From the NCBI GenBank assembly GCA_016290335.1, contig JAEETM010000001.1:1-64000 (forward strand): a stretch of 64,000 nt of DNA. Direction: 5' to 3'. A program made the position numbers and the translations under genes. The notes under the pieces were generated by a model. The model worked only from the letters and a program-made list of their open reading frames with translations, did no database searches and was not told the DNA's origin. The stretch comes from Treponema sp. GTDB lineage: Bacteria > Spirochaetota > Spirochaetia > Treponematales > Treponemataceae. Shown in pieces: positions 10,238-18,321 of the stretch (positions are counted from its first letter, which is position 1; the number at the start of each line of letters is the position of its first letter).

Positions 10238-12052
10238 CTATTTTTTAAGTTTTACAAATATGAAATCTCCCGGAATAATTCTGGCACGGAATACAGATTC
10301 ATAATCGTTTTCATCAACTTTATCTTCTTCCGTTTTTCTAAAAGCCGGCTTTAAAGACCTTGTATAAAGAGCAGGAATTGAAGCAGGCATCCAGAATGGA
10401 GTTTTTTCATCATCCTTAATAAACTCAAGCTCAGAGTATTTACCCTTTACGTGAACATTAAAGTCTACAGGAGCGCATCCATCATTAGTATAGCAGTAAA
10501 CACCAAAAGTGTCATTGTCGTAAGTAAATAAAGAAAGACCATAACCACAATCAAGCCAGACTTTTCCTTCTCCCAGGAACTCGTATCTAATTTGGGTGAG
10601 AACTTCTGTTGGGAGATCACGGATTCTGCTAGGCATATCTGGAAGATTTACAACCTCAAACTTTCCCTTTCCGTATGTGTCGTACATAATAATGCTTTCG
10701 TGATATTCGCCATGGCCTGCATTCATAATAGACCAGGTAGCATTGTTTCTGTGTTCAAGCAGCGGGAAGCTCAGGAGTGATGAAGATTTTACATATTTTT
10801 TACCGTACATTCCTTCTGAAGGAGTCTGGAACTCATCTGCATCCAGACGGCGGTCGTTATATGTGATAGAAGTAAGCTCTTTAATTTCAGGGTATTCCTT
10901 CAACGCCTTGATTACAAAACCGGAAGAGGCAACAACCTTTCCACCTTCATTTACAAAGTTTTTTATTTTCTGAATTACCTGCTTATCTTTAAGGGATGCT
11001 AATGTTACAAAAAGGCTTTTTGCCTTCGGGTATTCAGGGAAATCCGGGGTTGGTTCAAACGGGATTCCTACCATTCCTAGAAAATCTTCAAGATGGTCTT
11101 CTCCCTGAGAATTAAACGGAATGTAAACAGGTAAGCCAACAGGATTACCGCACTGCCCCATTATCTTATCAAGCTTTTCATACAGGAAGCCAAGTGGAGT
11201 TGCACGCTTGTTGTTATAGATTGCACTCCAGCAGAACATCATAAGCTCTTTTGCCTTAGAGAAAGCCGTAAGGTACGCCTGCTCAAGATATGTATCTATT
11301 CTGTCGCAGTCAAACGGATCGAACCAACCGCCACCATTTTTACCAGGCATAACGTTATCCATCCAGCGTACAAGAGAATAGCTCAAATAACGTGGAAGAT
11401 GCTGATCCTGCTGTGCACCGTGGCGAGTTTCTGTTCCGGTATAAATTGCATCAAAGATTTCCCGCTGCTGACCCGGATTATAACCTGTTTCCTGATAGCT
11501 TTCGCGCCAGTTAGGATATTTGATGATAATATTTATTTTTGGATTTACCTTTTTAGCAGGATCAATTACAAGATTTTTAGAAACCTCCTGCATTTTTTCA
11601 AGGCGGAACTCTTCCCAAGATTTATTGCCTTTTTCGCGCTGGCAGTCTTCGCACATACACTGTGTAAAGAAAAAGTCATCAATGATATATTCATCAAAAA
11701 TAGAAGCGGTATATTCACTTACTTCTTTAAGCAGCTTTCTATGGGCTTCGTTGCAGTAACACATAGTTTCAAAAAGACGCTGACGTTTTTTATCACTATC
11801 ATTAAGATCTGGAGTAACAGTAGTAATAGCACCAGAAACTTCAATTCCGTAATCTTCTTCAAGAATCTTCTTTATCATTATCAGCTGGCTTTTATCTACA
11901 AGCTCACCTCTGAAAGTTTCAAGGTAAACCTTTTCAATTCCAACATATTTTTGCAGCCAGTCTGCTTCTTTTCTAAGCTGTTCTTCTGTAACATGCTGTG
12001 CCCAATGAGCTACGCAAAGGGTTACGCTTTTAAAGTTTTTGTAAATCCGCAT
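10238..12052 (-). CDS. Putative glycoside-hydrolase-like protein (TIM-barrel-like N-half, GATase-like middle)
   Basis: 604 residues, no signal peptide. The N-terminal ~330 residues read like a (beta/alpha)8 barrel of the glycosidase type: VEKVYLETFRG-like strands, an acidic cluster EYIIDDFFFTQCMCEDCQREKG that includes a CxxC, and WFDPFDC. Residues about 330-420 (LFVTLASLKDKQVIQKIKNFVNEGGKVVASSG) resemble the Rossmann/GATase-like domain that follows the barrel in GH42-type enzymes, and a beta-rich domain ends the protein. AAGGA lies 7 nt before the ATG. The gene is divergent from the fliG paralogue. The family was not identified exactly; a cytoplasmic oligosaccharide role is inferred from fold resemblance only. 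Confidence 0.5.
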   Translation of the reverse strand: MRIYKNFKSVTLCVAHWAQHVTEEQLRKEADWLQKYVGIEKVYLETFRGELVDKSQLIMIKKILEEDYGIEVSGAITTVTPDLNDSDKKRQRLFETMCYCNEAHRKLLKEVSEYTASIFDEYIIDDFFFTQCMCEDCQREKGNKSWEEFRLEKMQEVSKNLVIDPAKKVNPKINIIIKYPNWRESYQETGYNPGQQREIFDAIYTGTETRHGAQQDQHLPRYLSYSLVRWMDNVMPGKNGGGWFDPFDCDRIDTYLEQAYLTAFSKAKELMMFCWSAIYNNKRATPLGFLYEKLDKIMGQCGNPVGLPVYIPFNSQGEDHLEDFLGMVGIPFEPTPDFPEYPKAKSLFVTLASLKDKQVIQKIKNFVNEGGKVVASSGFVIKALKEYPEIKELTSITYNDRRLDADEFQTPSEGMYGKKYVKSSSLLSFPLLEHRNNATWSIMNAGHGEYHESIIMYDTYGKGKFEVVNLPDMPSRIRDLPTEVLTQIRYEFLGEGKVWLDCGYGLSLFTYDNDTFGVYCYTNDGCAPVDFNVHVKGKYSELEFIKDDEKTPFWMPASIPALYTRSLKPAFRKTEEDKVDENDYESVFRARIIPGDFIFVKLKK

Positions 12053-12120
12053 AGTTATGTCCTTTTTTGTAATTTATAATGTATTTACTATTTGAGTATA
12101 GCATGAACTTCATTTTATAA

Positions 12121-12150
12121 TTGTAAAAAAATCTAAAAATGTAGTAGAAT
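12121..12150 (+). promoter_or_regulatory. Putative sigma-70 promoter of fliG paralogue; leaderless start
   Basis: TTGTAA and TAGAAT are separated by 18 nt. The -10 box ends 6 nt before the ATG at 12157, and no Shine-Dalgarno sequence is visible, so transcription would begin at or next to the start codon. Confidence 0.45.
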
Positions 12151-12156
12151 TGATGT

Positions 12157-13371
12157 ATGAATATAAATGATTTAAGGGCCAATGCATATACTAAAAATGC
12201 AGGCAAATCCTCAGATAATGCAAATAACATAAAGCCGTTTGTACCGGTTCAGCTCACAAAAAATGATGCACAGGGAAGCTTCGTACAGGCTAATATTGTT
12301 TCCATGACTAAAGGAAATAAAACTGACGAAACTCCCCGCAAGGCAAACGAAAGCATTCCCGAAAAAACATATAATGATTACGATAACATTCTCTTTAAGG
12401 TTCCTGCCACGACTCCTTCAGAAGACGGCAAGGAATCAGTTTACAGAAGAATTGCAAAGTTTCTTATTTTAATTGGCGATGACCAGGCTGCTAAGATTCT
12501 CCCTCTTCTGCCGGAAAACAGCATAGAAAAAATCATTCCGGAGATTGCTTCAATAAGGACAATTAACAATGAAGAAGCAGCGGCAATATTAAATGAGTTT
12601 AAAAGCCTTTTGAACAAGGACCACCAGACTGGCGGTATAGATACAGCAAAGGATATTCTGGAACGGGCTTACGGCACCAAAAAGGCTGATGAAATGCTCA
12701 AGAAATCCCTGCCACTCGAAGGAAGAAAGCCTTTTTCTTATTTGAACGAAGCTGATAATGAAAAAATCTATAATCTTATTAAAGATGAAAATGACGGTAT
12801 GAAGGCTCTCGTACTTTCGCATATTGAACCGAAAAAGGCAGCAGAAATTATTAATAAAATGGGTGATGAAGAGAAAAAAGCTGTTGTACTCAGGCTTGCT
12901 AAAATGGAAAAAATGTCGCCGGATTTAATTGTCCAGCTTGATAAAGTACTCTATGAAAAATCACTCAAATATGTTACTGAAAAAACAATAAACATAAATG
13001 GTATGAATGCACTTTCTCAGATTCTAAGAAGAATGGATTCAGGTGCAGAAGCTGCCATCCTTAATAATCTTTCTGATGATGATCCTGAGTTGACTGCAGA
13101 CTTAAAATCAAGGCTCTTTACTGTTGATGATGTGATTGATGTAGAAGACAGAATTATTCAGGAAAAGCTGCGCGATATGAGTGATGACGATATCTGTTAT
13201 CTTCTTGCAGGTAAAAATGAAGAGTTCAGGTGTAAACTTCTTGATAACATTTCGGCAGGCAGAAGAACAGATATTTTCAAACAGGAAGCAATCCTTAAGC
13301 CTATGAGAAAGAGCGATGTTGATAAAACTACATCTCACTTCCTCAATTCTATCCGAGACCAGATATTGTAA
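12157..13371 (+). CDS. FliG paralogue (spirochaetal FliG1-like)
   Basis: This 404-residue protein has all three FliG regions after a poorly conserved 80-residue N-terminal extension. The N-domain is IAKFLILIGDDQAAKILPLL..., the middle domain VLSHIEPKKAAEIINKMGDEEKKAVVLRLAKMEKM (about 220-255), and the C-domain LFTVDDVIDVEDRIIQEKLRDMSDDDI (about 310-340) keeps the ED-R-x4-LRD charged pattern used for torque in canonical FliG. Canonical FliG is about 340 aa and has an EHPQ motif in the middle domain, which here reads SHIEP. Spirochaetes carry two FliG proteins, one of them not a full switch component; the extension and altered motif suggest this is that one. It stands alone, away from a flagellar operon, and appears leaderless. 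Confidence 0.82.
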   Translation: MNINDLRANAYTKNAGKSSDNANNIKPFVPVQLTKNDAQGSFVQANIVSMTKGNKTDETPRKANESIPEKTYNDYDNILFKVPATTPSEDGKESVYRRIAKFLILIGDDQAAKILPLLPENSIEKIIPEIASIRTINNEEAAAILNEFKSLLNKDHQTGGIDTAKDILERAYGTKKADEMLKKSLPLEGRKPFSYLNEADNEKIYNLIKDENDGMKALVLSHIEPKKAAEIINKMGDEEKKAVVLRLAKMEKMSPDLIVQLDKVLYEKSLKYVTEKTININGMNALSQILRRMDSGAEAAILNNLSDDDPELTADLKSRLFTVDDVIDVEDRIIQEKLRDMSDDDICYLLAGKNEEFRCKLLDNISAGRRTDIFKQEAILKPMRKSDVDKTTSHFLNSIRDQIL

Positions 13372-13456
13372 AAATTATAAAAAAAAATTATTTTTTAAAA
13401 GAATTGACAGAGGGACTAGTCTTTACGCTGTTTCCGTGATATAAAAGAGGCAGATA

Positions 13457-13496
13457 AATTGTATGAATCTCTAACATTACAAAGATTTATACAATT
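13457..13496. promoter_or_regulatory. Large inverted repeat in leader of AraC-family gene
   Basis: The arms AATTGTATGAATCT (13457-13470) and AGATTTATACAATT (13483-13496) pair over 14 positions with one G-U-type mismatch and a 12-nt loop. It lies 23 nt before the ATG of the AraC regulator and could be an mRNA stem-loop or a dimeric operator. A TTGACA hexamer at 13404 has no convincing -10 box at the right distance. Confidence 0.55.
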
Positions 13497-13519
13497 CAGT
13501 TCTAAGGCAGGACTAACAC

Positions 13520-14431
13520 ATGGATGAATTATTTGAGTATTCAGACAGTCTGAACGCACCGTTTGAAGCCTTTAAAGGCGATTGGAAAACTGTAAGACCA
13601 CACTGGCACTATTTTACCGAAATGGTTTATCTTGTAAAGGGAAAGCTTCTTGCAGAGGTTGAAGGCAAAAGCTATACAATGAATCCCGGCGACATGATTA
13701 TCTTTTTTCCAAAGCAGATTCATGCCTTTGTTGATTACCCTGAAAATAAGTTTATAACACCGCCTCAGCAGGAAATTCTTGAGCATAATGATGACGAAGA
13801 GCTCCTTTTTTATGTCATTAAGTTTGACGGAATGATTCTTTCCAACACTACTCCAGGTTCTCCAAAGCTGCCTAAGCTTCTTGAAAATGCAAACACAAAC
13901 ACAAATCCTTTAAATCTTGTTACAGCAAATGATTTGCGCTTTAATCCTGTTAAGCTGTTTTTTGAAAACTGTATATGGGAAACCCAGAACAAGCAGTTTG
14001 GCTATGACATAAAGGTTGCTTCAACAATCAGTCTTATTGTTACCGAGCTTGTAAGAATATGGCACCGTCACGGCTTTGATTTTTCTACAAAAACTACTTT
14101 CGATCAGTTCTCTACAAAAGATTTTTCTGTACTTGAATATATAGATTCTCATTCTTCAGAAAACATCAGCGTAGAAAATCTAGCAAGTAAATGCGGCATG
14201 TGTTACTCCAACTTTGCAAAACAGTTCAAAACCCATTTTGGCCGCACCTGCAAGGAATACATTGAATTTGTAAGAGTCTGCAAGGCCGACAACCTTCTTC
14301 TCTACACCGACAAAACCCTCGACTACATCAGCCAGGAAACCGGCTTCACCGATGCCAGCCACTTCATCCGCACCTATAAAAAAATCCGTGGCATCACCCC
14401 AAAACAAAGAAGAATGTCAAAGAAATCTTAG
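13520..14431 (+). CDS. AraC-family transcriptional regulator
   Basis: 303 residues. The N-terminal cupin sensor (about 15-75) contains RPHWHYFTEMVYLVKGKL and NPGDMIIFFPKQIHAF, typical of sugar-sensing AraC regulators. The C-terminal 100 residues hold the two helix-turn-helix motifs (ENLASKCGMCYSNFAKQFKTHFG and LDYISQETGFTDASHFIRTYKKIRG). The weak ribosome-binding site AGGA lies 8 nt before the ATG. A large inverted repeat in the leader suggests self-control. The gene ends 15 bp from the convergent hsdM. The ligand is unknown; no sugar operon is adjacent on this strand. Confidence 0.93.
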   Translation: MDELFEYSDSLNAPFEAFKGDWKTVRPHWHYFTEMVYLVKGKLLAEVEGKSYTMNPGDMIIFFPKQIHAFVDYPENKFITPPQQEILEHNDDEELLFYVIKFDGMILSNTTPGSPKLPKLLENANTNTNPLNLVTANDLRFNPVKLFFENCIWETQNKQFGYDIKVASTISLIVTELVRIWHRHGFDFSTKTTFDQFSTKDFSVLEYIDSHSSENISVENLASKCGMCYSNFAKQFKTHFGRTCKEYIEFVRVCKADNLLLYTDKTLDYISQETGFTDASHFIRTYKKIRGITPKQRRMSKKS

Positions 14432-14446
14432 CGAAAGTATAAAGAA

Positions 14447-16051
14447 TTAAACTATTTTAAGTTTATTCAACTGACTTTTAATTTCCTCTTCCAGCTTATG
14501 CCCTTCTTCAAAGAAAGAATTGAGATTAGATTTAAAGCCATCCATCTTTTCTTTGAACTGTTCTGGAGTAAGTTCAACATATTCAATCTTTACTTCGAAG
14601 TATTGGCCGGCACTAAAGCTGCAATTCTTTTTTGCAAGGTCTTCATAAGAAACAAGGATGCTAAAGTCGTCTACAACTTCTGAATTGTTGAAAGTGTTTA
14701 CAATTTTTTCAATTTCTTCTGGCTTAAGAACTGTCTTTTGATTTTTGCCGTCTTCCTTTACTTTTTCACCAAGTTTAGAAGCATCCATCAACATAACTTT
14801 GTCTGAAGTGTTTTCTTTGTCTATGAAGATGATGGAAACGTTTGTTCCTGTTGTTGCAAAGATATTTGAAGGCATGCTTACAACACCACGCAACCAGTGA
14901 TTCTTTACACAAAGCTCTTCGCGGATTGTCTTTTCAATTTTTGACTGAGCAGTGAGGAATCCTGTTGGAACTACAATTGCGGCCTTACCTTTTTCATTGA
15001 GCGATGAAATAATGTGCTGCATGAACATCAGATAAATGGCCATGCTGTCTTTCTTTGTTGCAGGAATATTTGGAACGCCAGCCCAGAAACGTTTTGAATA
15101 GTTTTCGCTAGCAAGTGTGTCTCGCGTTTCGCTAAAGTCGGTTTTAAAAGGCGGATTGCTTACGATGTAATCGAAGTGTTCTATATCATTCTTTTCTTTA
15201 TTCAGATGGCGTGGAGTTACAAGAGTATCATCATGAACAATGTTCTGAAGTGAGTGAACAAGATTATTCAAAATAAGATTTAATCGTAAAAACTCATTTG
15301 ATTTCTGAGAAATATCCTGACTGTAGATTGAACAATTGTTTTCTCCAATCTGGTGCGCAAGGGCAAGAAGCAAAGTGCCGGAACCTGCGGCCGGATCATA
15401 AATCTTTACGTTGCTTACTTTTCCTTTTACAAGAATGCGGGCAATAATTCTGGCAATTACATTTGGTGTGTAATACTCTGCATATTTACCAAAATCTTTG
15501 TTGTAGTCTTTTATAAGGTATTCAAAAATCTGTGCAAAGAAATCGTACTTTTGTTCAAAAACTTCTTCAAAACTAAAATCTACAATTTTATCCATCATTG
15601 CACGACAGAAGGAATCTTTCTTTTCTGATTCAATTACATACTGACTAAGATTTTCAAAAAGTTTGATTTTGTCCTGAGAGCCTGCGCTTACGCTGAATAT
15701 AGCTGCATTACTTTCTGCAATAGAAGTAATTGTCGAATCAAACAGATTATGAAAATCTTTTTCATCTTTATGAGTATACAAATTGGCAATAAGCTGATTC
15801 TTATTGAACTTTGCAACATTAGCATCAAGACCGTAAAGCATAATCTGATATTCATCATCACTAAGCTTTAAGAAATCGGGATTTTTCTTTTTTGCTTCGT
15901 AGAGAAATTTGTCATTTAAAAATTTATACAGAAAAATCTGAGTGATGATTTTTGATTCACTTGCTGCATTACCAAGACCGTAATTTGCACAAACGGTTTT
16001 GATATCATCAATCATTTTTTTTGTGTTTGTAGTGAGTTCTGTAGTTGTCAT
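14447..16051 (-). CDS. hsdM: Type I restriction-modification system methyltransferase HsdM
   Basis: 534 residues. It has the N-terminal helical HsdM domain (about 1-150) and the N6-adenine methyltransferase domain with SAM motif DPAAGSGTLL (about 218) and catalytic NPPF (about 297). It methylates adenine in the asymmetric target chosen by HsdS and is also part of the restriction complex. The ATG follows directly after the stop codon of the 16052 gene, and its ribosome-binding site GGAG lies inside that gene, so the two are translationally coupled. hsdM is the last gene of the cluster, separated from hsdS by three inserted genes, which is unusual. Confidence 0.97.
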   Translation of the reverse strand: MTTTELTTNTKKMIDDIKTVCANYGLGNAASESKIITQIFLYKFLNDKFLYEAKKKNPDFLKLSDDEYQIMLYGLDANVAKFNKNQLIANLYTHKDEKDFHNLFDSTITSIAESNAAIFSVSAGSQDKIKLFENLSQYVIESEKKDSFCRAMMDKIVDFSFEEVFEQKYDFFAQIFEYLIKDYNKDFGKYAEYYTPNVIARIIARILVKGKVSNVKIYDPAAGSGTLLLALAHQIGENNCSIYSQDISQKSNEFLRLNLILNNLVHSLQNIVHDDTLVTPRHLNKEKNDIEHFDYIVSNPPFKTDFSETRDTLASENYSKRFWAGVPNIPATKKDSMAIYLMFMQHIISSLNEKGKAAIVVPTGFLTAQSKIEKTIREELCVKNHWLRGVVSMPSNIFATTGTNVSIIFIDKENTSDKVMLMDASKLGEKVKEDGKNQKTVLKPEEIEKIVNTFNNSEVVDDFSILVSYEDLAKKNCSFSAGQYFEVKIEYVELTPEQFKEKMDGFKSNLNSFFEEGHKLEEEIKSQLNKLKIV

Positions 16052-16537
16052 TTATTGTTTCTCCATTTTATAAAAACGGTGATCTTTGTCTAAAAATACG
16101 ATATAGAAAATATCTGATGAAAGTTCAAGCTCTGTTACAGCATCTTCAGGAACAAAAAAGCCGACAAGACGCATTGCACTTTCCATTCTGAATCTTGCCC
16201 ATCTAACTTTTTCAGGGACATGTTTTGGGTATTCAAAGTCTGAATTTTTAGGAAAATCTCCATAGATTTCCAGAACTTTCAAACCGCCACTACCAACGCG
16301 TTGATTAAGCCAGAAAACTTTGCTTTCTCTGGAATAATCACGGAGTTTTTCGAGTAATTCCTGTTTTTGTTTATCGTTCCACTCTTTAAAATCCTGGCCT
16401 GCTTGCTGACTGGCATCAAAGTATTTAAAACTAAAAGACAGCTTCCCCTTTACATCAGAAATTTCTGAAACAAGATCTTGAGTAGTAAGATTAGAGAGAA
16501 AACGTTCTTTTCTTGGATTAGTCTTCTTTGATGCCAA
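16052..16537 (-). CDS. Unknown partner protein of the AAA ATPase, hsd-linked
   Basis: About 161 residues from a TTG at 16537, chosen because GGAGG lies 11 nt upstream; a TTG at 16555 has no ribosome-binding site. I do not recognise the family. It is soluble, with a basic N-terminus (KKTNPRKERFLSN), a globular core (LSFSFKYFDASQQAGQDFKEW) and a conserved-looking block IYGDFPKNSDFEYPKHVPEKVRWARFRMESAMRL, ending IFYIVFLDKDHRFYKME. The start lies inside the 3' end of the ATPase gene (20-nt overlap) and its stop abuts hsdM, so expression is locked to both. The arrangement suggests an effector or nuclease subunit working with the ATPase, but no catalytic motif was identified. Confidence 0.72.
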   Translation of the reverse strand: MASKKTNPRKERFLSNLTTQDLVSEISDVKGKLSFSFKYFDASQQAGQDFKEWNDKQKQELLEKLRDYSRESKVFWLNQRVGSGGLKVLEIYGDFPKNSDFEYPKHVPEKVRWARFRMESAMRLVGFFVPEDAVTELELSSDIFYIVFLDKDHRFYKMEKQ

Positions 16538-17687
16538 TTTTTGGGAAGCCTCCAATCAAGTGTTTTCTGTAAGGAACGGAAAGCGGTCGGTCATTTCGTA
16601 AACTTGGTGATTTTGGTTCATCAAGACGGTAGCAGAAGCTTTCTCCATCTTCTTTTTCAAAAAGATAAGTACGATAACGACCAAGAATATCCATAATATC
16701 TGCGTTGTGAGTTGTAAAAAGAATCTGAGCGTGTTTTGGATTATTATCTGCTTTGATAAACCAATCAAGAATGTGAGGAAGAATATCTGGATGAAGGTTA
16801 AGATCAAACTCATCAAGGACAAGAACACCACCAGATTTTAAAACTGTATAATAGTTTCCTAATTTACAATACAAAGCTTGCGTTCCCCTAGATTCCTCAC
16901 CAAAAGCCATTGCATGAGTTTTGTTCTCGGAAAGTGAATGATAAAAAATTGGGTAGGCATAAAGTCGCCCCATCTCATCAGTTCTAGTTTTTATTTCAAT
17001 GTTTTTTATACCTGTATCAAAATACTTAATTTTTTCCACAGTAAATTTTAATTCTTCAGTATGTGTATAATAATAATTCGTAAGTCCCTGAGGATCGTTT
17101 TCTCCACGGTCACTCAATCCATAATAAGTTACATTTATTGCTGTTTTGAAAAAGAAGTCATAAATATCTGTAATTTCTGGAAGATTGTATTGCTTTAGTG
17201 TACCTATAAAAGAAGCATTATCTCTAAAAAGAATATCCTTATGACCTTTGTACAAAGTATTTTTGACAATCTCATTTCCTTCGCGAACAAAGATTTCAGT
17301 TTCACGAGAACCTTCTTCATTCTTCTTTCTAAAGAGACGTTCTGTAATAACAGCTTTTTTTGATGCAGTTAATTCGTAACGGTAATAAACTTCATTTGCA
17401 AGGAATTCTGCATAGAATTCAGCTGGCTCATCGTTGTGAAAAAACGAATCAAACATGATTGGTTTATCTGGAGTATTTGAAAAACTATATCTTACAAAAT
17501 CATAGATAAATGAATAAACCTTAAGTGCATTTGTTTTACCAGAAGCGTTAGCCCCCTTAAAACACATCGCAGTACATGCAGGAAGTCCCATTGAAACATC
17601 TGCAGGAACTCCTTCTCCAAGAGACAAGTCTATTTGCATCCAATCCTTAAAACACCAGCAGTTTCTACCGCCAAATCCTAAAAGCAT
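16518..17687 (-). CDS. AAA15-family (COG1106-like) ATPase, RloA-like, in type I R-M locus
   Basis: 389 residues of the SMC/ABC-like ATPase group. Walker A is GANASGKT (about residue 45-52), the signature-like segment FGEESRGTQALY precedes Walker B VLVLDEFDLNLHP (about 300), and a switch histidine follows in ILFTTHNADIM. There is no TOPRIM domain, so it is not a complete OLD nuclease. Related ATPases (RloA in Campylobacter) are known as hsd-linked genes, and ATPases of this kind power several phage-defence systems with a separate effector. AGAGGT lies just before the ATG. It overlaps the downstream small gene and is separated by 105 bp from the upstream 174-aa gene. A defence role is inferred. 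Confidence 0.88.
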   Translation of the reverse strand: MLLGFGGRNCWCFKDWMQIDLSLGEGVPADVSMGLPACTAMCFKGANASGKTNALKVYSFIYDFVRYSFSNTPDKPIMFDSFFHNDEPAEFYAEFLANEVYYRYELTASKKAVITERLFRKKNEEGSRETEIFVREGNEIVKNTLYKGHKDILFRDNASFIGTLKQYNLPEITDIYDFFFKTAINVTYYGLSDRGENDPQGLTNYYYTHTEELKFTVEKIKYFDTGIKNIEIKTRTDEMGRLYAYPIFYHSLSENKTHAMAFGEESRGTQALYCKLGNYYTVLKSGGVLVLDEFDLNLHPDILPHILDWFIKADNNPKHAQILFTTHNADIMDILGRYRTYLFEKEDGESFCYRLDEPKSPSLRNDRPLSVPYRKHLIGGFPKIGIKED

Positions 17688-17792
17688 AATTACCTCTGTA
17701 ATAAGAGTAACTTAATCTATTGTTTTTGTCAAGTTTTGACAATTAATAATGATTAATACTAATTTTTTAATAAATTAAGCAGTTAATAAATA

Positions 17793-18317
17793 TTACCATG
17801 CAGGCTTGCCATCACAATCAAATAATTGAATTGGAATACCATTCTTTGTTTGTTTATATCTTAAAAAGATATCTTTACCATCCCAGCCATCTGGCATTTT
17901 ATTGGCTAATAAATTCTTATGTTCAGCAGAAGTTATTAAAGCAATAAACCAATATTTACATAATAAGTCATATATAAAATCTACTGTCAATTCTCCATTT
18001 ATTGCTCGTTGTTCACATAAATCCTGAATATACTTTTGTTTTGGTACAATATGCTCAAAAATAATACCCTTCTTTTGTCCAGAATCAATTATTTTTTTTG
18101 CATCCAGTGAATGGTATACCCATTCTACAAAATCCACATGTTTTCCATACAAACTCAAATATGCATTAGAAAGAAAATGACCTTTGCAATCTGAATGATT
18201 TATACCATTTAGATATATTCTCTGTTCTTTACTTTCTGCAGAATAAACTGTTATAAGAAATGTATAATAAGCTTCTGCCAGTTCTTTACATAACTGTTTA
18301 TGAGTAATGTCATTCAT
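17793..18317 (-). CDS. Unknown hsd-linked protein, possible HNH-like motif
   Basis: 174 residues, family not recognised. The segment GIIFEHIVPKQKYIQDLCEQ resembles the first half of an HNH-type motif (xHxxPK), and the end reads ITSAEHKNLLANKMPDGWDGKDIFLRYKQTKNGI. No zinc Cys pairs are present, so a nuclease function is a guess. GAGGT lies inside the end of hsdS and the ATG starts 4 nt after the hsdS stop, so it is translated with hsdS. The local AT content appears higher than in the hsd genes, suggesting separate acquisition. It is followed by the AAA ATPase gene after a 105-bp gap. Confidence 0.7.
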   Translation of the reverse strand: MNDITHKQLCKELAEAYYTFLITVYSAESKEQRIYLNGINHSDCKGHFLSNAYLSLYGKHVDFVEWVYHSLDAKKIIDSGQKKGIIFEHIVPKQKYIQDLCEQRAINGELTVDFIYDLLCKYWFIALITSAEHKNLLANKMPDGWDGKDIFLRYKQTKNGIPIQLFDCDGKPAW

Positions 18318-18321
18318 TTTT

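Noticed and set aside
11399..12079. 226-aa plus-strand frame
   Set aside because: Antisense to the 604-aa gene, which has a good ribosome-binding site and coherent domains.
13404..13446. TTGACA promoter for the AraC gene
   Set aside because: A TATAAA occurs about 30 nt away, too far, and no -10 box lies at 16-18 nt.
16052..17687. RloA-RloB pair
   Set aside because: The ATPase fits the RloA type but the partner lacks the RloB start motif; only the hsd linkage is shared.
16052..18317. Septu (PtuA/PtuB) defence system
   Set aside because: The 174-aa protein lacks the zinc Cys pairs of PtuB, and an extra gene lies beside the ATPase; an ATPase next to a possible HNH motif is not enough.
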